From NCBI GenBank assembly GCA_019416685.1, contig DXWV01000015.1:1-49332 (forward strand): DNA of 49,332 nucleotides, given 5' to 3'. Every line of letters begins with the position of its first letter. Within the stretch, counting starts at the first letter, position 1. The notes below the pieces were generated by a model, which did no database searches, was not told where the DNA came from, and saw only the letters and a program-made list of their open reading frames with translations. This document shows positions 1-6,583 of the stretch, one piece after another. Made by a program: the position numbers and the translations under genes. Origin of the DNA: Bacteroides sp. GTDB lineage: Bacteria > Bacteroidota > Bacteroidia > Bacteroidales > Bacteroidaceae.

Positions 1-16
1 CCTTTCTTATACTCAT

Positions 17-99
17 AACATCCGGATGTTGTCACCAAAAACACCCGGATGTTTCAATGCACAACACCCGGATGTTTTTGGTAAGAACATCCGGGTGTT
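17..99. repeat. Four-copy palindrome array, 23-base period
   Basis: Four copies of a 14-base near-palindrome (AACAYCCGGRTGTT) begin at 17, 40, 63 and 86, exactly 23 bases apart, with unrelated 9-base spacers. The first copy is a perfect palindrome, the second and third are identical, and the fourth is their reverse complement. The spacing puts all copies on nearly the same face of the helix, which suits a protein-binding array. It lies beyond the terminator of the MaoC gene and just before a TAnnTTTG box at 110. The function is unknown. Confidence 0.85.
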
Positions 100-109
100 G
101 TGGTTTCTT

Positions 110-117
110 TATCTTTG
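110..117 (+). promoter_or_regulatory. Possible -7 promoter box after the array
   Basis: TATCTTTG matches the Bacteroides -7 consensus TAnnTTTG and starts 24 bases after the last palindrome. No TTTG -33 box is present at the right distance (87-90 reads ACAT). Transcription would run toward 120-330, where I see no convincing gene on the plus strand, so the box may be a remnant, may need an activator, or may be chance. Confidence 0.35.
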
Positions 118-330
118 AGTTATTCTCACATTAAAGCTATTGCTTACATATACAAAGGCATACTGATTAGGATAAGAGCATTGTACAAGTTGGATATTCT
201 CTATAAAAATAGAAAAAACCTTTCCTCTGCGGTAAAACTATATAAGATATAGAATAATACCGATGGAAAGGCTTCAATTAAAGAAATTTATCTAATTACT
301 TATTGAACTAAAAATAAGTTCTCAGAATCT
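118..330. other. Non-coding gap before the MaoC gene
   Basis: No open reading frame with protein-like composition is visible here. The only recognisable structure is the terminator stem at 213-271 that ends the MaoC transcript coming from the right. Confidence 0.5.
213..271 (-). terminator. Rho-independent terminator of the MaoC gene
   Basis: Read on the minus strand, CCTTTCC pairs with GGAAAGG and the adjoining CGGTA pairs with TACCG. The stem is followed by six T residues (A run at 213-218). An inner AT-rich hairpin occupies the loop. It lies about 60 bases beyond the MaoC stop codon. Confidence 0.7.
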
Positions 331-795
331 CTAATTAAAGTAATATAAGAATATAGCAATCCCTTCGAGCGCCTTCTTAGGCTGATCTTTAATCTCAATA
401 ACAAATTTGATTTCAGCTTTTGCCACACCGCGCAGATTGGTCAGAGAATGAAGGCTTGCCACCATACGAACACTTTGTCCAGGCAATACAGCCTGACCGA
501 ACTTCATCTTATCCATACCATAATTTATCATCATCTTCAAGTTGTTCACTTCAATAATCTGGTTCCACATATAAGGAAGCAGTGATAAAGTAAGATAACC
601 ATGAACAATGGTACTATGATACGGGCTTTCTACTTTGGCACGCTCTGTATCGACATGAATCCACTGATGATCCAAAGTAGCATCAGCAAAAAGATTAATA
701 CGTTCCTGCGAAACTTCCAAATAATCCGAAACTCCGATTTGCTGACCTACTAACTTTTCAAATTCCTCATACGAATTGATAATAACCTTCTCCAT
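331..795 (-). CDS. MaoC-like hydratase (hot-dog fold)
   Basis: The 154-residue product has the size and motif of a single-domain MaoC/R-specific enoyl-CoA hydratase. Residues 36-49 (FADATLDHQWIHVD) carry the Asp42 and His47 pair, four residues apart, that hydrates the double bond in this family. The central HGYLTLSLLP segment is the usual hot-dog helix region. There is no signal peptide, so it is probably cytoplasmic and acts on acyl-CoA thioesters; the exact substrate cannot be read from the sequence. It is a single-gene transcript with its own terminator at 213-271. Its promoter box at 869-876 sits directly against the terminator hairpin of the upstream lipoprotein gene, which may attenuate it. 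Confidence 0.8.
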   Translation of the reverse strand: MEKVIINSYEEFEKLVGQQIGVSDYLEVSQERINLFADATLDHQWIHVDTERAKVESPYHSTIVHGYLTLSLLPYMWNQIIEVNNLKMMINYGMDKMKFGQAVLPGQSVRMVASLHSLTNLRGVAKAEIKFVIEIKDQPKKALEGIAIFLYYFN

Positions 796-822
796 ATTTC
801 TTATATTAAATTGATATTTTAC

Positions 823-866
823 AAAAAAGCATTTTAGTACGCACTGTCACATACGTACTAAAATGC
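823..866 (-). terminator. Strong hairpin terminator between lipoprotein and MaoC genes
   Basis: Perfect 13-base arms (829-841 and 854-866, GCATTTTAGTACG and its complement) enclose a 12-base loop and are followed on the minus strand by six T residues (823-828). It should end the transcript of the lipoprotein gene at 904-1770. The arm GTAC palindromes also make it operator-like. Confidence 0.8.
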
Positions 867-868
867 CA

Positions 869-876
869 CAAAGATA
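869..876 (-). promoter_or_regulatory. -7 promoter box for the MaoC gene
   Basis: The minus strand reads TATCTTTG, a full match to TAnnTTTG. No good TTTG box is found 19-20 bases upstream. The predicted start of transcription is about base 864, inside the right arm of the terminator hairpin, so a transcript from here would begin with that hairpin. Confidence 0.45.
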
Positions 877-903
877 TAATTTTTTTGGATTAAGCAGGAG
901 TTT

Positions 904-1770
904 TTATATGACAGACGTTTCGTATGCACTGGTCAGCATTTCATAATCGGCATCTGTATACTCTCCTTTTTCCCGTACTTTCTGTGCTTGCTTAATGAAA
1001 GTTTCAACTTGTGCCAAGAATGCCTGATAAGCTTTCATATCGTTTTCGTGTCCAGCTACGACAGGAAGTTTTCTGGCTGCCTCCAATTGCCTGGTAAGTT
1101 CGGCTATTTTCAGGTCAATGCGTGCAGTTTCCATCACCACATGCTTACGGGCATACAAATTAATAATACTCTGCATCGTGGATGCCATTTTACGAACAGA
1201 CATAATTTGCTCTTTCAACGGGCTGTCTGCCAGAAGCACTTGTTCAGCCTGTTCGGTAAAAGGACTCAGAATATCAAAAACATTCATTTTATACTCGGCC
1301 ATCTCTATGCTCAGCCGATAACTCGCTTCGAGAAGCTGGTTCGCTTTAGTATAATCCTTTGTTTTCAAATAAGACAAATAGGTATTGAAATTGGAATAGA
1401 ACTGAGCTCTTGAACGAAACAGACCTGCATAGTTCTGTTTCAGGTTCTGACGAGTCTCTTCATTAAAGCAAGTACCCGGATTCATCAGCATCACAGTATC
1501 TTTCTCAGAAATGGCAGGAGGTGCAATGGGCGTAAGAGCAGGAGCTTTACCTTTCTGTTCCATATATCCCAGAACGGCATTCACATCTTTCTCATTCACT
1601 ACATTTTTCAATACACTAAGAGAAGTATTGTAATACTCAACTACTTCCATTGCATTTTCTACATCTTCCGTACTCGCAGAAGTAGTTGATTGACTCTTAT
1701 TTCCTCCCGAACAAGAGGCCAGCAAAAAGGCACCGATCAGTGCTCCAAATAATAATAAATTCTTTCTCAT
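904..1770 (-). CDS. Helical lipoprotein, DUF3829-like
   Basis: The start was placed at the ATG at 1770, because from there the protein opens with a clean lipoprotein signal (MRKNLLLFGALIGAFLLASC) with lipobox LASC; the longer upstream reading adds an unlikely leader. The mature part, about 270 residues, is mostly charged and helical, rich in Lys, Glu and Gln, with coiled-coil-like stretches such as ARIDLKIAELTRQLEAARK. It resembles the DUF3829 lipoproteins of Bacteroidetes, but this is a judgment by eye. No catalytic motif is visible. Being a lipoprotein it is anchored in the inner or outer membrane facing the periplasm or the surface. It is transcribed alone and ends in the hairpin at 823-866. 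Two small-RNA units lie directly upstream in the same orientation. Confidence 0.7.
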   Translation of the reverse strand: MRKNLLLFGALIGAFLLASCSGGNKSQSTTSASTEDVENAMEVVEYYNTSLSVLKNVVNEKDVNAVLGYMEQKGKAPALTPIAPPAISEKDTVMLMNPGTCFNEETRQNLKQNYAGLFRSRAQFYSNFNTYLSYLKTKDYTKANQLLEASYRLSIEMAEYKMNVFDILSPFTEQAEQVLLADSPLKEQIMSVRKMASTMQSIINLYARKHVVMETARIDLKIAELTRQLEAARKLPVVAGHENDMKAYQAFLAQVETFIKQAQKVREKGEYTDADYEMLTSAYETSVI

Positions 1771-1906
1771 AATTCTTTTCTTTAATAATTTTATAAACAA
1801 GATAAGCCAAAAGACAGGCGACATTGCACTAATAACAATATAAATGACGTTTTGCTTTCGGATATTTTATAAATTAAAAAAAGAAGCAGATATTTATCAT
1901 AAAAAC

Positions 1907-1976
1907 AAAAAAAGGCTACGCATCACGCGCAGCCAATCCTTGTTAACCTTAAATCTAATACTTATGAAAAAAACAC
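1907..1976 (-). ncRNA. Small RNA, copy 1 of a tandem pair
   Basis: A complete transcription unit of about 70 bases without a credible open reading frame: promoter at 1981-2011, predicted start near 1976, and an intrinsic terminator at 1914-1934 followed by seven T residues (1907-1913). The stem has 8 pairs (GGCTGCGC with GCGTAGCC, one G-T pair) and a 5-base loop. Between start and stem is a conserved, apparently unpaired stretch containing GTATTAGATTTAAGG and TTAACAA, shared with copy 2. Three of the four inner stem pairs differ between copies but keep pairing, which supports an RNA structure. Ends are estimated from the promoter and the T run. It could be a base-pairing regulator; no target can be named from the sequence alone. 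Confidence 0.7.
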
Positions 1977-1980
1977 TGTA

Positions 1981-2011
1981 CAAAGATACCGATTCTCAGG
2001 AAATCAGCAAA
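1981..2011 (-). promoter_or_regulatory. Promoter of small RNA copy 1
   Basis: On the minus strand a perfect TTTG (-33, at 2008-2011), a spacer of exactly 19 bases and TATCTTTG (-7, at 1981-1988) match the Bacteroides housekeeping promoter consensus. Confidence 0.85.
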
Positions 2012-2027
2012 TTTCAGAGCCTTTAAA

Positions 2028-2102
2028 GGCCATATTATAACATGGTTTAATGGTAAAGAGATCGCATTAACACTTTAGACTTATTACGTTAACAATTAAC
2101 AT
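2028..2102 (-). promoter_or_regulatory. Conserved upstream region of small RNA copy 1
   Basis: The stretch ATTATAACATGGTTTAAT (2034-2051) is repeated exactly at 2263-2280, in both cases 23 bases from the -33 box. Further upstream several TTAAC/GTTAAC motifs (near 2066, 2089 and 2095) are matched by the same motifs in copy 2. Conservation outside the core promoter suggests binding of a regulator. Confidence 0.55.
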
Positions 2103-2138
2103 ATACATTCACAATCCGGAGAGGCAACATATGGGCAT

Positions 2139-2205
2139 AAAAAAAGGCTATCTATCCCAGACAGCCAATCTTTGTTAACCTTAAATCTAATACTATGAAA
2201 AACAC
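2139..2205 (-). ncRNA. Small RNA, copy 2 of a tandem pair
   Basis: This unit repeats the design of copy 1, 229 bases upstream of it. Its promoter is at 2210-2240 and its predicted start is near 2205. The terminator stem at 2146-2166 (GGCTGTCT with AGATAGCC, 5-base loop) is followed by seven T residues (2139-2145). The unpaired middle, including GTATTAGATTTAAGG, GTTAACAA and GATTGGCT, is nearly identical to copy 1, while the inner stem bases have changed in pairs (C-G to T-A, G-C to C-G, C-G to T-A). Conserved single-stranded sequence with a drifting but still paired stem is the usual pattern of a functional small RNA. Both ends are estimates. Confidence 0.7.
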
Positions 2206-2209
2206 AATG

Positions 2210-2240
2210 CAAAGGTACGTATTTTCGGGAAACCTCCAAA
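2210..2240 (-). promoter_or_regulatory. Promoter of small RNA copy 2
   Basis: On the minus strand TTTG (at 2237-2240), exactly 19 bases, then TACCTTTG (at 2210-2217). Spacing and boxes are the same as for copy 1 although the spacer sequence has diverged. Confidence 0.85.
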
Positions 2241-2256
2241 TATCCGGGCCATAACG

Positions 2257-2332
2257 GGGCGTATTATAACATGGTTTAATAGAATCGACCTGCCGTTAAC
2301 ACATTCAACGTATTCCGTTAACATTTAACAGA
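2257..2332 (-). promoter_or_regulatory. Conserved upstream region of small RNA copy 2
   Basis: It contains ATTATAACATGGTTTAAT at 2263-2280 and GTTAAC-type motifs near 2293, 2317 and 2324, at the same offsets from the promoter as in copy 1. Together with copy 1 it marks the duplicated unit as roughly 185 bases long. Confidence 0.55.
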
Positions 2333-2479
2333 TTTATAAACAAATGAGCCGATAAAAGAATGGCAGATGCAAAAGTCACTAATGAAAACGGAAATCGTAT
2401 TAAACCAAGATATAGAAAAATAACCTTTTCTTATAGCTGATTGTTTTAAAACAGAAGAACCCACATAAACCATTCTATC

Positions 2480-3259
2480 ATGAACAGATTTGAAAATAAA
2501 GTAGCCATCATTACCGGTGCAGCCAGCGGTATTGGAGAGGCAACCACCCGTCGTATCGTATCCGAAGGAGGGAAAGTAATAATCGCTGATTATTCTAAAG
2601 AAAAAGCTGACAAGTTGGCTGCCGAACTAACTCAGTCAGGAGCAGATGTGCGTGCCACTTATTTCTCGGCAACCGTACTTCAAAGTAGTAAAGAACTGGC
2701 AGAATTTGCTATGAAAGAATATGGACAGGTAGATGTACTGGTAAATAATGTGGGCGGAACCGATCCCAAACGAGATGGCAATATCGAAAAATTGGACATA
2801 GACTATTTTGACGAAGCATTCCATCTTAATCTATCTTGTACAATGTATCTTTCACAACTCATTATACCTATAATGAAGGCACACGGTGGAGGTAATATTG
2901 TTAATGTGGCTTCCATCAGTGGAATTACTGCTGATGCAAGCGGTACACTTTATGGCGCAAGTAAAGCCGGGGTAATTAACTTGACCAGATACATCGCCAC
3001 ACAAGTAGGCAAAAAGAACATCCGCTGCAACGCCGTAGCTCCCGGACTTGTACTCACTCCTGCTGCTGTAAACAACATGAATGAAGATGTACGTAATATT
3101 TTCTTAGGACAGTGCGCTACTCCTTATCTGGGAGAACCGCAGGACATCGCAGCTACTATTGCCTTTCTGGCCTCAGAAGATGCACGATACATCACCGGAC
3201 AAACCATAGTAGCAGATGGAGGACTGACCATACATAACCCAACAGTAGAATTGGCATAA
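2480..3259 (+). CDS. hdhA: 7-alpha-hydroxysteroid dehydrogenase-like SDR
   Basis: A 259-residue classical short-chain dehydrogenase. The nucleotide-binding motif TGAASGIG is near residue 12, NNVGG follows in the middle, and the catalytic triad is visible as the Ser in NVASISG, Tyr158 and Lys162 (YGASK). From memory the opening (MNRFENK), the segment YFDEAFHLNLSCTMYLSQL and the end (ITGQTIVADGGLTIHNPT) closely match the Bacteroides fragilis 7-alpha-hydroxysteroid dehydrogenase, which oxidises the 7-hydroxyl of primary bile acids with NAD(P). It is cytoplasmic, with no signal peptide. It is followed by a strong terminator, so it is a single-gene transcript, although the next operon carries a TetR regulator. 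Assignment to the SDR family is certain; the bile-acid substrate is inferred from resemblance. Confidence 0.85.
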   Translation: MNRFENKVAIITGAASGIGEATTRRIVSEGGKVIIADYSKEKADKLAAELTQSGADVRATYFSATVLQSSKELAEFAMKEYGQVDVLVNNVGGTDPKRDGNIEKLDIDYFDEAFHLNLSCTMYLSQLIIPIMKAHGGGNIVNVASISGITADASGTLYGASKAGVINLTRYIATQVGKKNIRCNAVAPGLVLTPAAVNNMNEDVRNIFLGQCATPYLGEPQDIAATIAFLASEDARYITGQTIVADGGLTIHNPTVELA

Positions 3260-3307
3260 GCTCCTTCAACATATCATATACTATATTTTTCTTAAAACTA
3301 ACCACTT

Positions 3308-3380
3308 AGCCTGTTTAAACTTTCCTCTTAAAAGCTCTCTTCAGCTTATCCCAAGGAAATTTTAAACAGGCTTTTTAAAT
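3308..3380 (+). terminator. Terminator of the SDR gene
   Basis: The arms AGCCTGTTTAAA (3308-3319) and TTTAAACAGGCT (3361-3372) are perfect complements; the adjoining CTTTCCT and AGGAAA extend the stem, and a small inner hairpin fills the loop. A T-rich run follows. Confidence 0.75.
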
Positions 3381-3396
3381 TTATTTTCTTTTTCCT

Positions 3397-3427
3397 TTTG
3401 ATGTTACCGATAGGAAACATACTTTTG
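3397..3427 (+). promoter_or_regulatory. Promoter of the TetR-lipoprotein-barrel operon
   Basis: TTTG (3397-3400), exactly 19 bases and TACTTTTG (3420-3427) match the Bacteroides consensus. The predicted start is near 3432, giving a leader of about 22 bases before the TetR ATG at 3455. Confidence 0.85.
3401..3420. promoter_or_regulatory. Probable TetR operator in the promoter spacer
   Basis: ATGTTACC and GGAAACAT, separated by GATA, form a 20-base palindrome with one mismatched pair. It fills the spacer between the -33 and -7 boxes and touches the first base of the -7 box. A repressor bound here would block RNA polymerase, and the first gene downstream encodes a TetR-type repressor, so autoregulation is the natural reading. 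Confidence 0.6.
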
Positions 3428-3454
3428 TGACCAAGTAGTAACAACAATAGAATA

Positions 3455-4069
3455 ATGGAAAAAGAAGTAATTAAAAACAGGCAAACCACAGAAATGAATC
3501 TTATCAAAGCCGTTGACGAACTTATCGAAGAAAACGGATTCGAAGGATTGGGCATAAATGCTGTAGCGGCTAAAGCCGGAGTTTCCAAAATGCTAATTTA
3601 TCGCTATTTCAATTCATTGGATGGATTAATAGCAGCTTACATCCAGCAACATGATTACTGGATAAACTTCGATGAACAACTGCCGGACGAAGAGCACATA
3701 GGCGAATTTATCAAAGAAATATTCAAAAGACAAATTGCTATGCTAAGACAAAGCTACACACTCCGAAGGTTATACCGATGGGAATTGACATCCAACAATA
3801 CTTTTATAAAAGAACTACGGGAAAAGAGGGAAGCAAAGGGAGTATGGCTGGTGGATGCTGTCAGCAAACTATCTAAACATCCTCAGAAAGAAACCGCAGC
3901 GATGGCAAGTATTCTCACTGCTGCAATCAGCTATCTTAGTTTGCTGGAAGAAAACTGTCCGGTTTTTAACGGGATTAACATTCAGACCGAGGACGGCTGG
4001 AAAGAATTGGAAGAAGGTATTAATATACTGATAGATATTTGGTTAGAAAAACGAGAAAAAAGAAAATGA
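3455..4069 (+). CDS. TetR/AcrR family regulator
   Basis: A 204-residue protein of the usual length for the family. The N-terminal helix-turn-helix lies at about residues 12-60 (AAKAGVSKMLIYRYFNSLDG is the typical TetR recognition-helix segment). The C-terminal ligand-binding part is helical and has no recognisable ligand signature. The stop codon overlaps the start of the next gene (ATGA), so it is translationally coupled to a lipoprotein and an outer-membrane protein. A palindrome inside its own promoter (3401-3420) suggests that it represses this operon. The inducer is unknown; the adjacent bile-acid dehydrogenase makes a bile acid or another membrane-active compound a reasonable guess only. 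Confidence 0.85.
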   Translation: MEKEVIKNRQTTEMNLIKAVDELIEENGFEGLGINAVAAKAGVSKMLIYRYFNSLDGLIAAYIQQHDYWINFDEQLPDEEHIGEFIKEIFKRQIAMLRQSYTLRRLYRWELTSNNTFIKELREKREAKGVWLVDAVSKLSKHPQKETAAMASILTAAISYLSLLEENCPVFNGINIQTEDGWKELEEGINILIDIWLEKREKRK

Positions 4070-4788
4070 ACAAGATGACAATAATAGGAATCTGCATTTT
4101 GGCCCTGTTATCGGGTGGATGCAACAAAGATCTGGTGGAGTATCACAGCAACGACATCAGGATATCAATTGAAAAGGGAGATGAATGGTTACATAATTTC
4201 CCACTGTTTTTAGGAATCAACAAAAAGAACCCGCCACAAATTGCAATATGGACAGAAGATACAGAAGGACATTATCTCTCTACAATCTATGTAACACACA
4301 AAATAGCTACACAAACCTGGCAGGCAGCAGGAGGAAACCGAAGAAAAGAAGCACTTCCGCACTGGTGTTATTCCAGAGGTATAAAGTATGAAGACGAACT
4401 ATACCTGCCAACAAAGCAATCACCTTTGACAGATGCTGTCACCGGAGCAACTCCTAAAGGAAGTTTTGATGTAAAACTAACCCCAACGGGAAAGATAAAG
4501 AAATTCATTGTAAAAGTGGAAATAAATCACTCAACCGATTGGAATGATACCTATCCGAAATCGGCTCAGCAAGGAGATTCCAACTACTCAGGGGGAAAAG
4601 AAGGAAGTGGGCAACCGGCACTGGTCTACGCAGCGGAAGTGAATCTGACGTCAGGAGAAAAAGAGTTTCAGTTAAACCTCATTGGACATAGTAGTCCGGA
4701 CGGAAGTGACGGAGACATCACAACGGACATCTCCTCAATAACAACCGCACTGAACATTGTAAAAAGCATAACTATAAACCTGAAATAA
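4066..4788 (+). CDS. Lipoprotein, DUF2271-like
   Basis: The start was set at the ATG at 4066, which overlaps the TetR stop and gives a lipoprotein signal (MNKMTIIGICILALLSGGC, lipobox SGGC). A second ATG three codons later is possible. The mature part, about 220 residues, contains IAIWTEDTEGHYLSTIYVT near the start, LPHWCYSRG in the middle and VYAAEVNLTSGEKEFQL later. This beta-rich pattern resembles the periplasmic DUF2271 family, whose function is not established. The protein is probably anchored in a membrane and exposed to the periplasm. It shares TAATG coupling with the next gene. Confidence 0.7.
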   Translation: MNKMTIIGICILALLSGGCNKDLVEYHSNDIRISIEKGDEWLHNFPLFLGINKKNPPQIAIWTEDTEGHYLSTIYVTHKIATQTWQAAGGNRRKEALPHWCYSRGIKYEDELYLPTKQSPLTDAVTGATPKGSFDVKLTPTGKIKKFIVKVEINHSTDWNDTYPKSAQQGDSNYSGGKEGSGQPALVYAAEVNLTSGEKEFQLNLIGHSSPDGSDGDITTDISSITTALNIVKSITINLK

Positions 4789-5318
4789 TGAAACGATTTA
4801 TCCTCCCGCTACTTGTATTATTTAGCTCAACGATAACTGTTTTAGGACAAACCGATACAAAAAAGATTTCCTATACTACCAATTGGGGGACAGGACTTCC
4901 GATGAGTTCTCCGGCCCATACACCGTTCACATGGGAGGTCATGGGACATTATCACCTTAATCAACGATTTGCAATAGGTGCCGGTACAGGGCTTTCAGTG
5001 TACGAAAGAGTACTTATACCCCTTTATGCAAACGTGCAATTCTTCGTCACCAAACAAAAAAAGCTAACTCCATATCTTGCATGTAATGCCGGCGGTGCAT
5101 TTGCTCCTGGCAAAGAAGCCAATGGAGGTCTACACCTCTCTCCTTCCGTCGGAATGCAACTGAAGATATCACATAAACTAAAAGTAAATTTGGCTATAGG
5201 ATACGAATTGCAGAAACTGAAACGAGTTAAAAAAGACTCAAACGAATATTTCACAACGGAGTTTGAAGAACAATTATCCCACAATTCAATAACCTTCAAA
5301 ATAGGATTGACGCTATGA
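4788..5318 (+). CDS. Small outer-membrane beta-barrel protein
   Basis: A 176-residue protein with a cleavable signal ending near VLGQ. The rest consists of alternating short amphipathic strands (HLNQRFAIGAGTGLSVYE, VNLAIGYELQKL, SITFKIGLTL) and ends in a hydrophobic strand, as expected of an 8-strand outer-membrane barrel of the OmpA/OmpW type. Its start overlaps the stop of the lipoprotein gene (TAATG), so the two are made together and may form a unit in the envelope. No enzyme motif is present; a role in permeability or binding is possible but not shown. Confidence 0.75.
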   Translation: MKRFILPLLVLFSSTITVLGQTDTKKISYTTNWGTGLPMSSPAHTPFTWEVMGHYHLNQRFAIGAGTGLSVYERVLIPLYANVQFFVTKQKKLTPYLACNAGGAFAPGKEANGGLHLSPSVGMQLKISHKLKVNLAIGYELQKLKRVKKDSNEYFTTEFEEQLSHNSITFKIGLTL

Positions 5319-5416
5319 AAGAAAAAAGAGCAGACTATCAATTATATCTGAGTAGAGTAGCGTTTCTTCTCAACAAATACTAACTCTACAGTGTTTTCTT
5401 TAAAAAAGACCTACAG

Positions 5417-6583
5417 ATGATGATTCATACCATACTCGATACGGACCTCTACAAGTTTACCACTTCGTATGCTTATATAAAGTTGTTTCCCTATGCAATG
5501 GGGACTTTCAGCTTCAAAGACAGAGATGAAACCGTATACACAGAAGCATTTCTGAGTAAGCTGAAAGCAGAAGTGGCCAATCTGGCAAACGTGGCATTGA
5601 CTGATAAAGAACTGGAATATATGACTCGTAATTGTAGATTCCTGCCACGGGTATATTGGGAATGGCTCTCTGCTTTCCGGTTCCAACCGGAGAAAATAGA
5701 CATCTATCTGGATAAAAAACATCACCTGAATATCGAAATAACGGATTACCTCTATAAATCGACACTTTACGAAGTACCCTTGCTCGCTATTGTTTCAGAA
5801 ATAAAAAACCAGACACAGGGAAACGTAGCCAACCTGAAAGAGATAATCTGCAAACTATCCGAAAAAGTGGTACTATCAAATGAACATCAGTTGTCATTCT
5901 CTGAGTTTGGTACACGAAGGCGGTTTTCTTTTGATGTACAGGACAGAGTGATAGACTATTTAAAGAAGTCTGCGAACTACTGTACGGGCACATCAAATTG
6001 CTACTTTGCTATGAAGTATGGAATGAAGATGATGGGAACACATCCACATGAATGGTTCATGTTTCATGGAGCACAGTTCGGCTACAAACATGCCAACTAC
6101 ATGGCATTGGAAAACTGGGTAAATGTGTATGACGGCGATCTGGGCATCGCACTATCCGACACTTATACCTCTAATATCTTCCTGAATAATCTCAGCCGCA
6201 AACAAGCAAAACTATTTGACGGTGTACGATGTGATTCGGGAAATGAATTAGAATTTATTGATAAACTGACTGCACGTTACAAAGAACTTGGTATCGATTC
6301 AACAACTAAAACGATTGTGTTCAGCAATGCACTCGACTTTGGCAAAGCACTGGAAATACAAAAATATTGCCGTGGAAAAATAAGATGCGCTTTCGGTATC
6401 GGTACCAATCTGACGAATGACACCGGATTTAAACCTTCTAACATTGTAATGAAGCTGACCCAATGTAAAATGAATGCCAATCAGGAATGGCGCGAATGTG
6501 TAAAACTGTCTGATGATATAGGAAAACATATCGGTAGCCCGGAAGAAGTGCGGGCATGTTTATACGATTTACGACTGGGATAA
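5417..6583 (+). CDS. pncB: Nicotinate phosphoribosyltransferase
   Basis: The enzyme joins nicotinate and PRPP, using ATP, to give nicotinate mononucleotide for NAD salvage. The 388-residue length is usual. Family motifs are visible in order: LDTDLYKFTTSYAY at the N terminus, FGTRRRFSFD, GTSNCYFA, the THPHEWFMFHG segment containing the histidine expected to be phosphorylated, DTYTSNIFL and GVRCDSGNELEFIDK for substrate and phosphoribosyl binding. Two adjacent ATG codons (5417 and 5420) are possible starts. It is cytoplasmic. The 3' end overlaps the convergent AraC gene by 15 bases. Confidence 0.93.
   Translation: MMIHTILDTDLYKFTTSYAYIKLFPYAMGTFSFKDRDETVYTEAFLSKLKAEVANLANVALTDKELEYMTRNCRFLPRVYWEWLSAFRFQPEKIDIYLDKKHHLNIEITDYLYKSTLYEVPLLAIVSEIKNQTQGNVANLKEIICKLSEKVVLSNEHQLSFSEFGTRRRFSFDVQDRVIDYLKKSANYCTGTSNCYFAMKYGMKMMGTHPHEWFMFHGAQFGYKHANYMALENWVNVYDGDLGIALSDTYTSNIFLNNLSRKQAKLFDGVRCDSGNELEFIDKLTARYKELGIDSTTKTIVFSNALDFGKALEIQKYCRGKIRCAFGIGTNLTNDTGFKPSNIVMKLTQCKMNANQEWRECVKLSDDIGKHIGSPEEVRACLYDLRLG

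Noticed and set aside
17..99. Possible CRISPR array.
   Set aside because: The repeats are only 14 bases and palindromic, the spacers are 9 bases, and there are no cas genes.
1844..2026. Plus-strand 60-codon reading frame across small RNA copy 1, and short peptides (20 and 18 codons) starting at ATG 1964 and 2194.
   Set aside because: They are antisense to the two small-RNA units, the two peptides do not resemble each other, and no plus-strand promoter or terminator supports them, whereas the minus strand has both.
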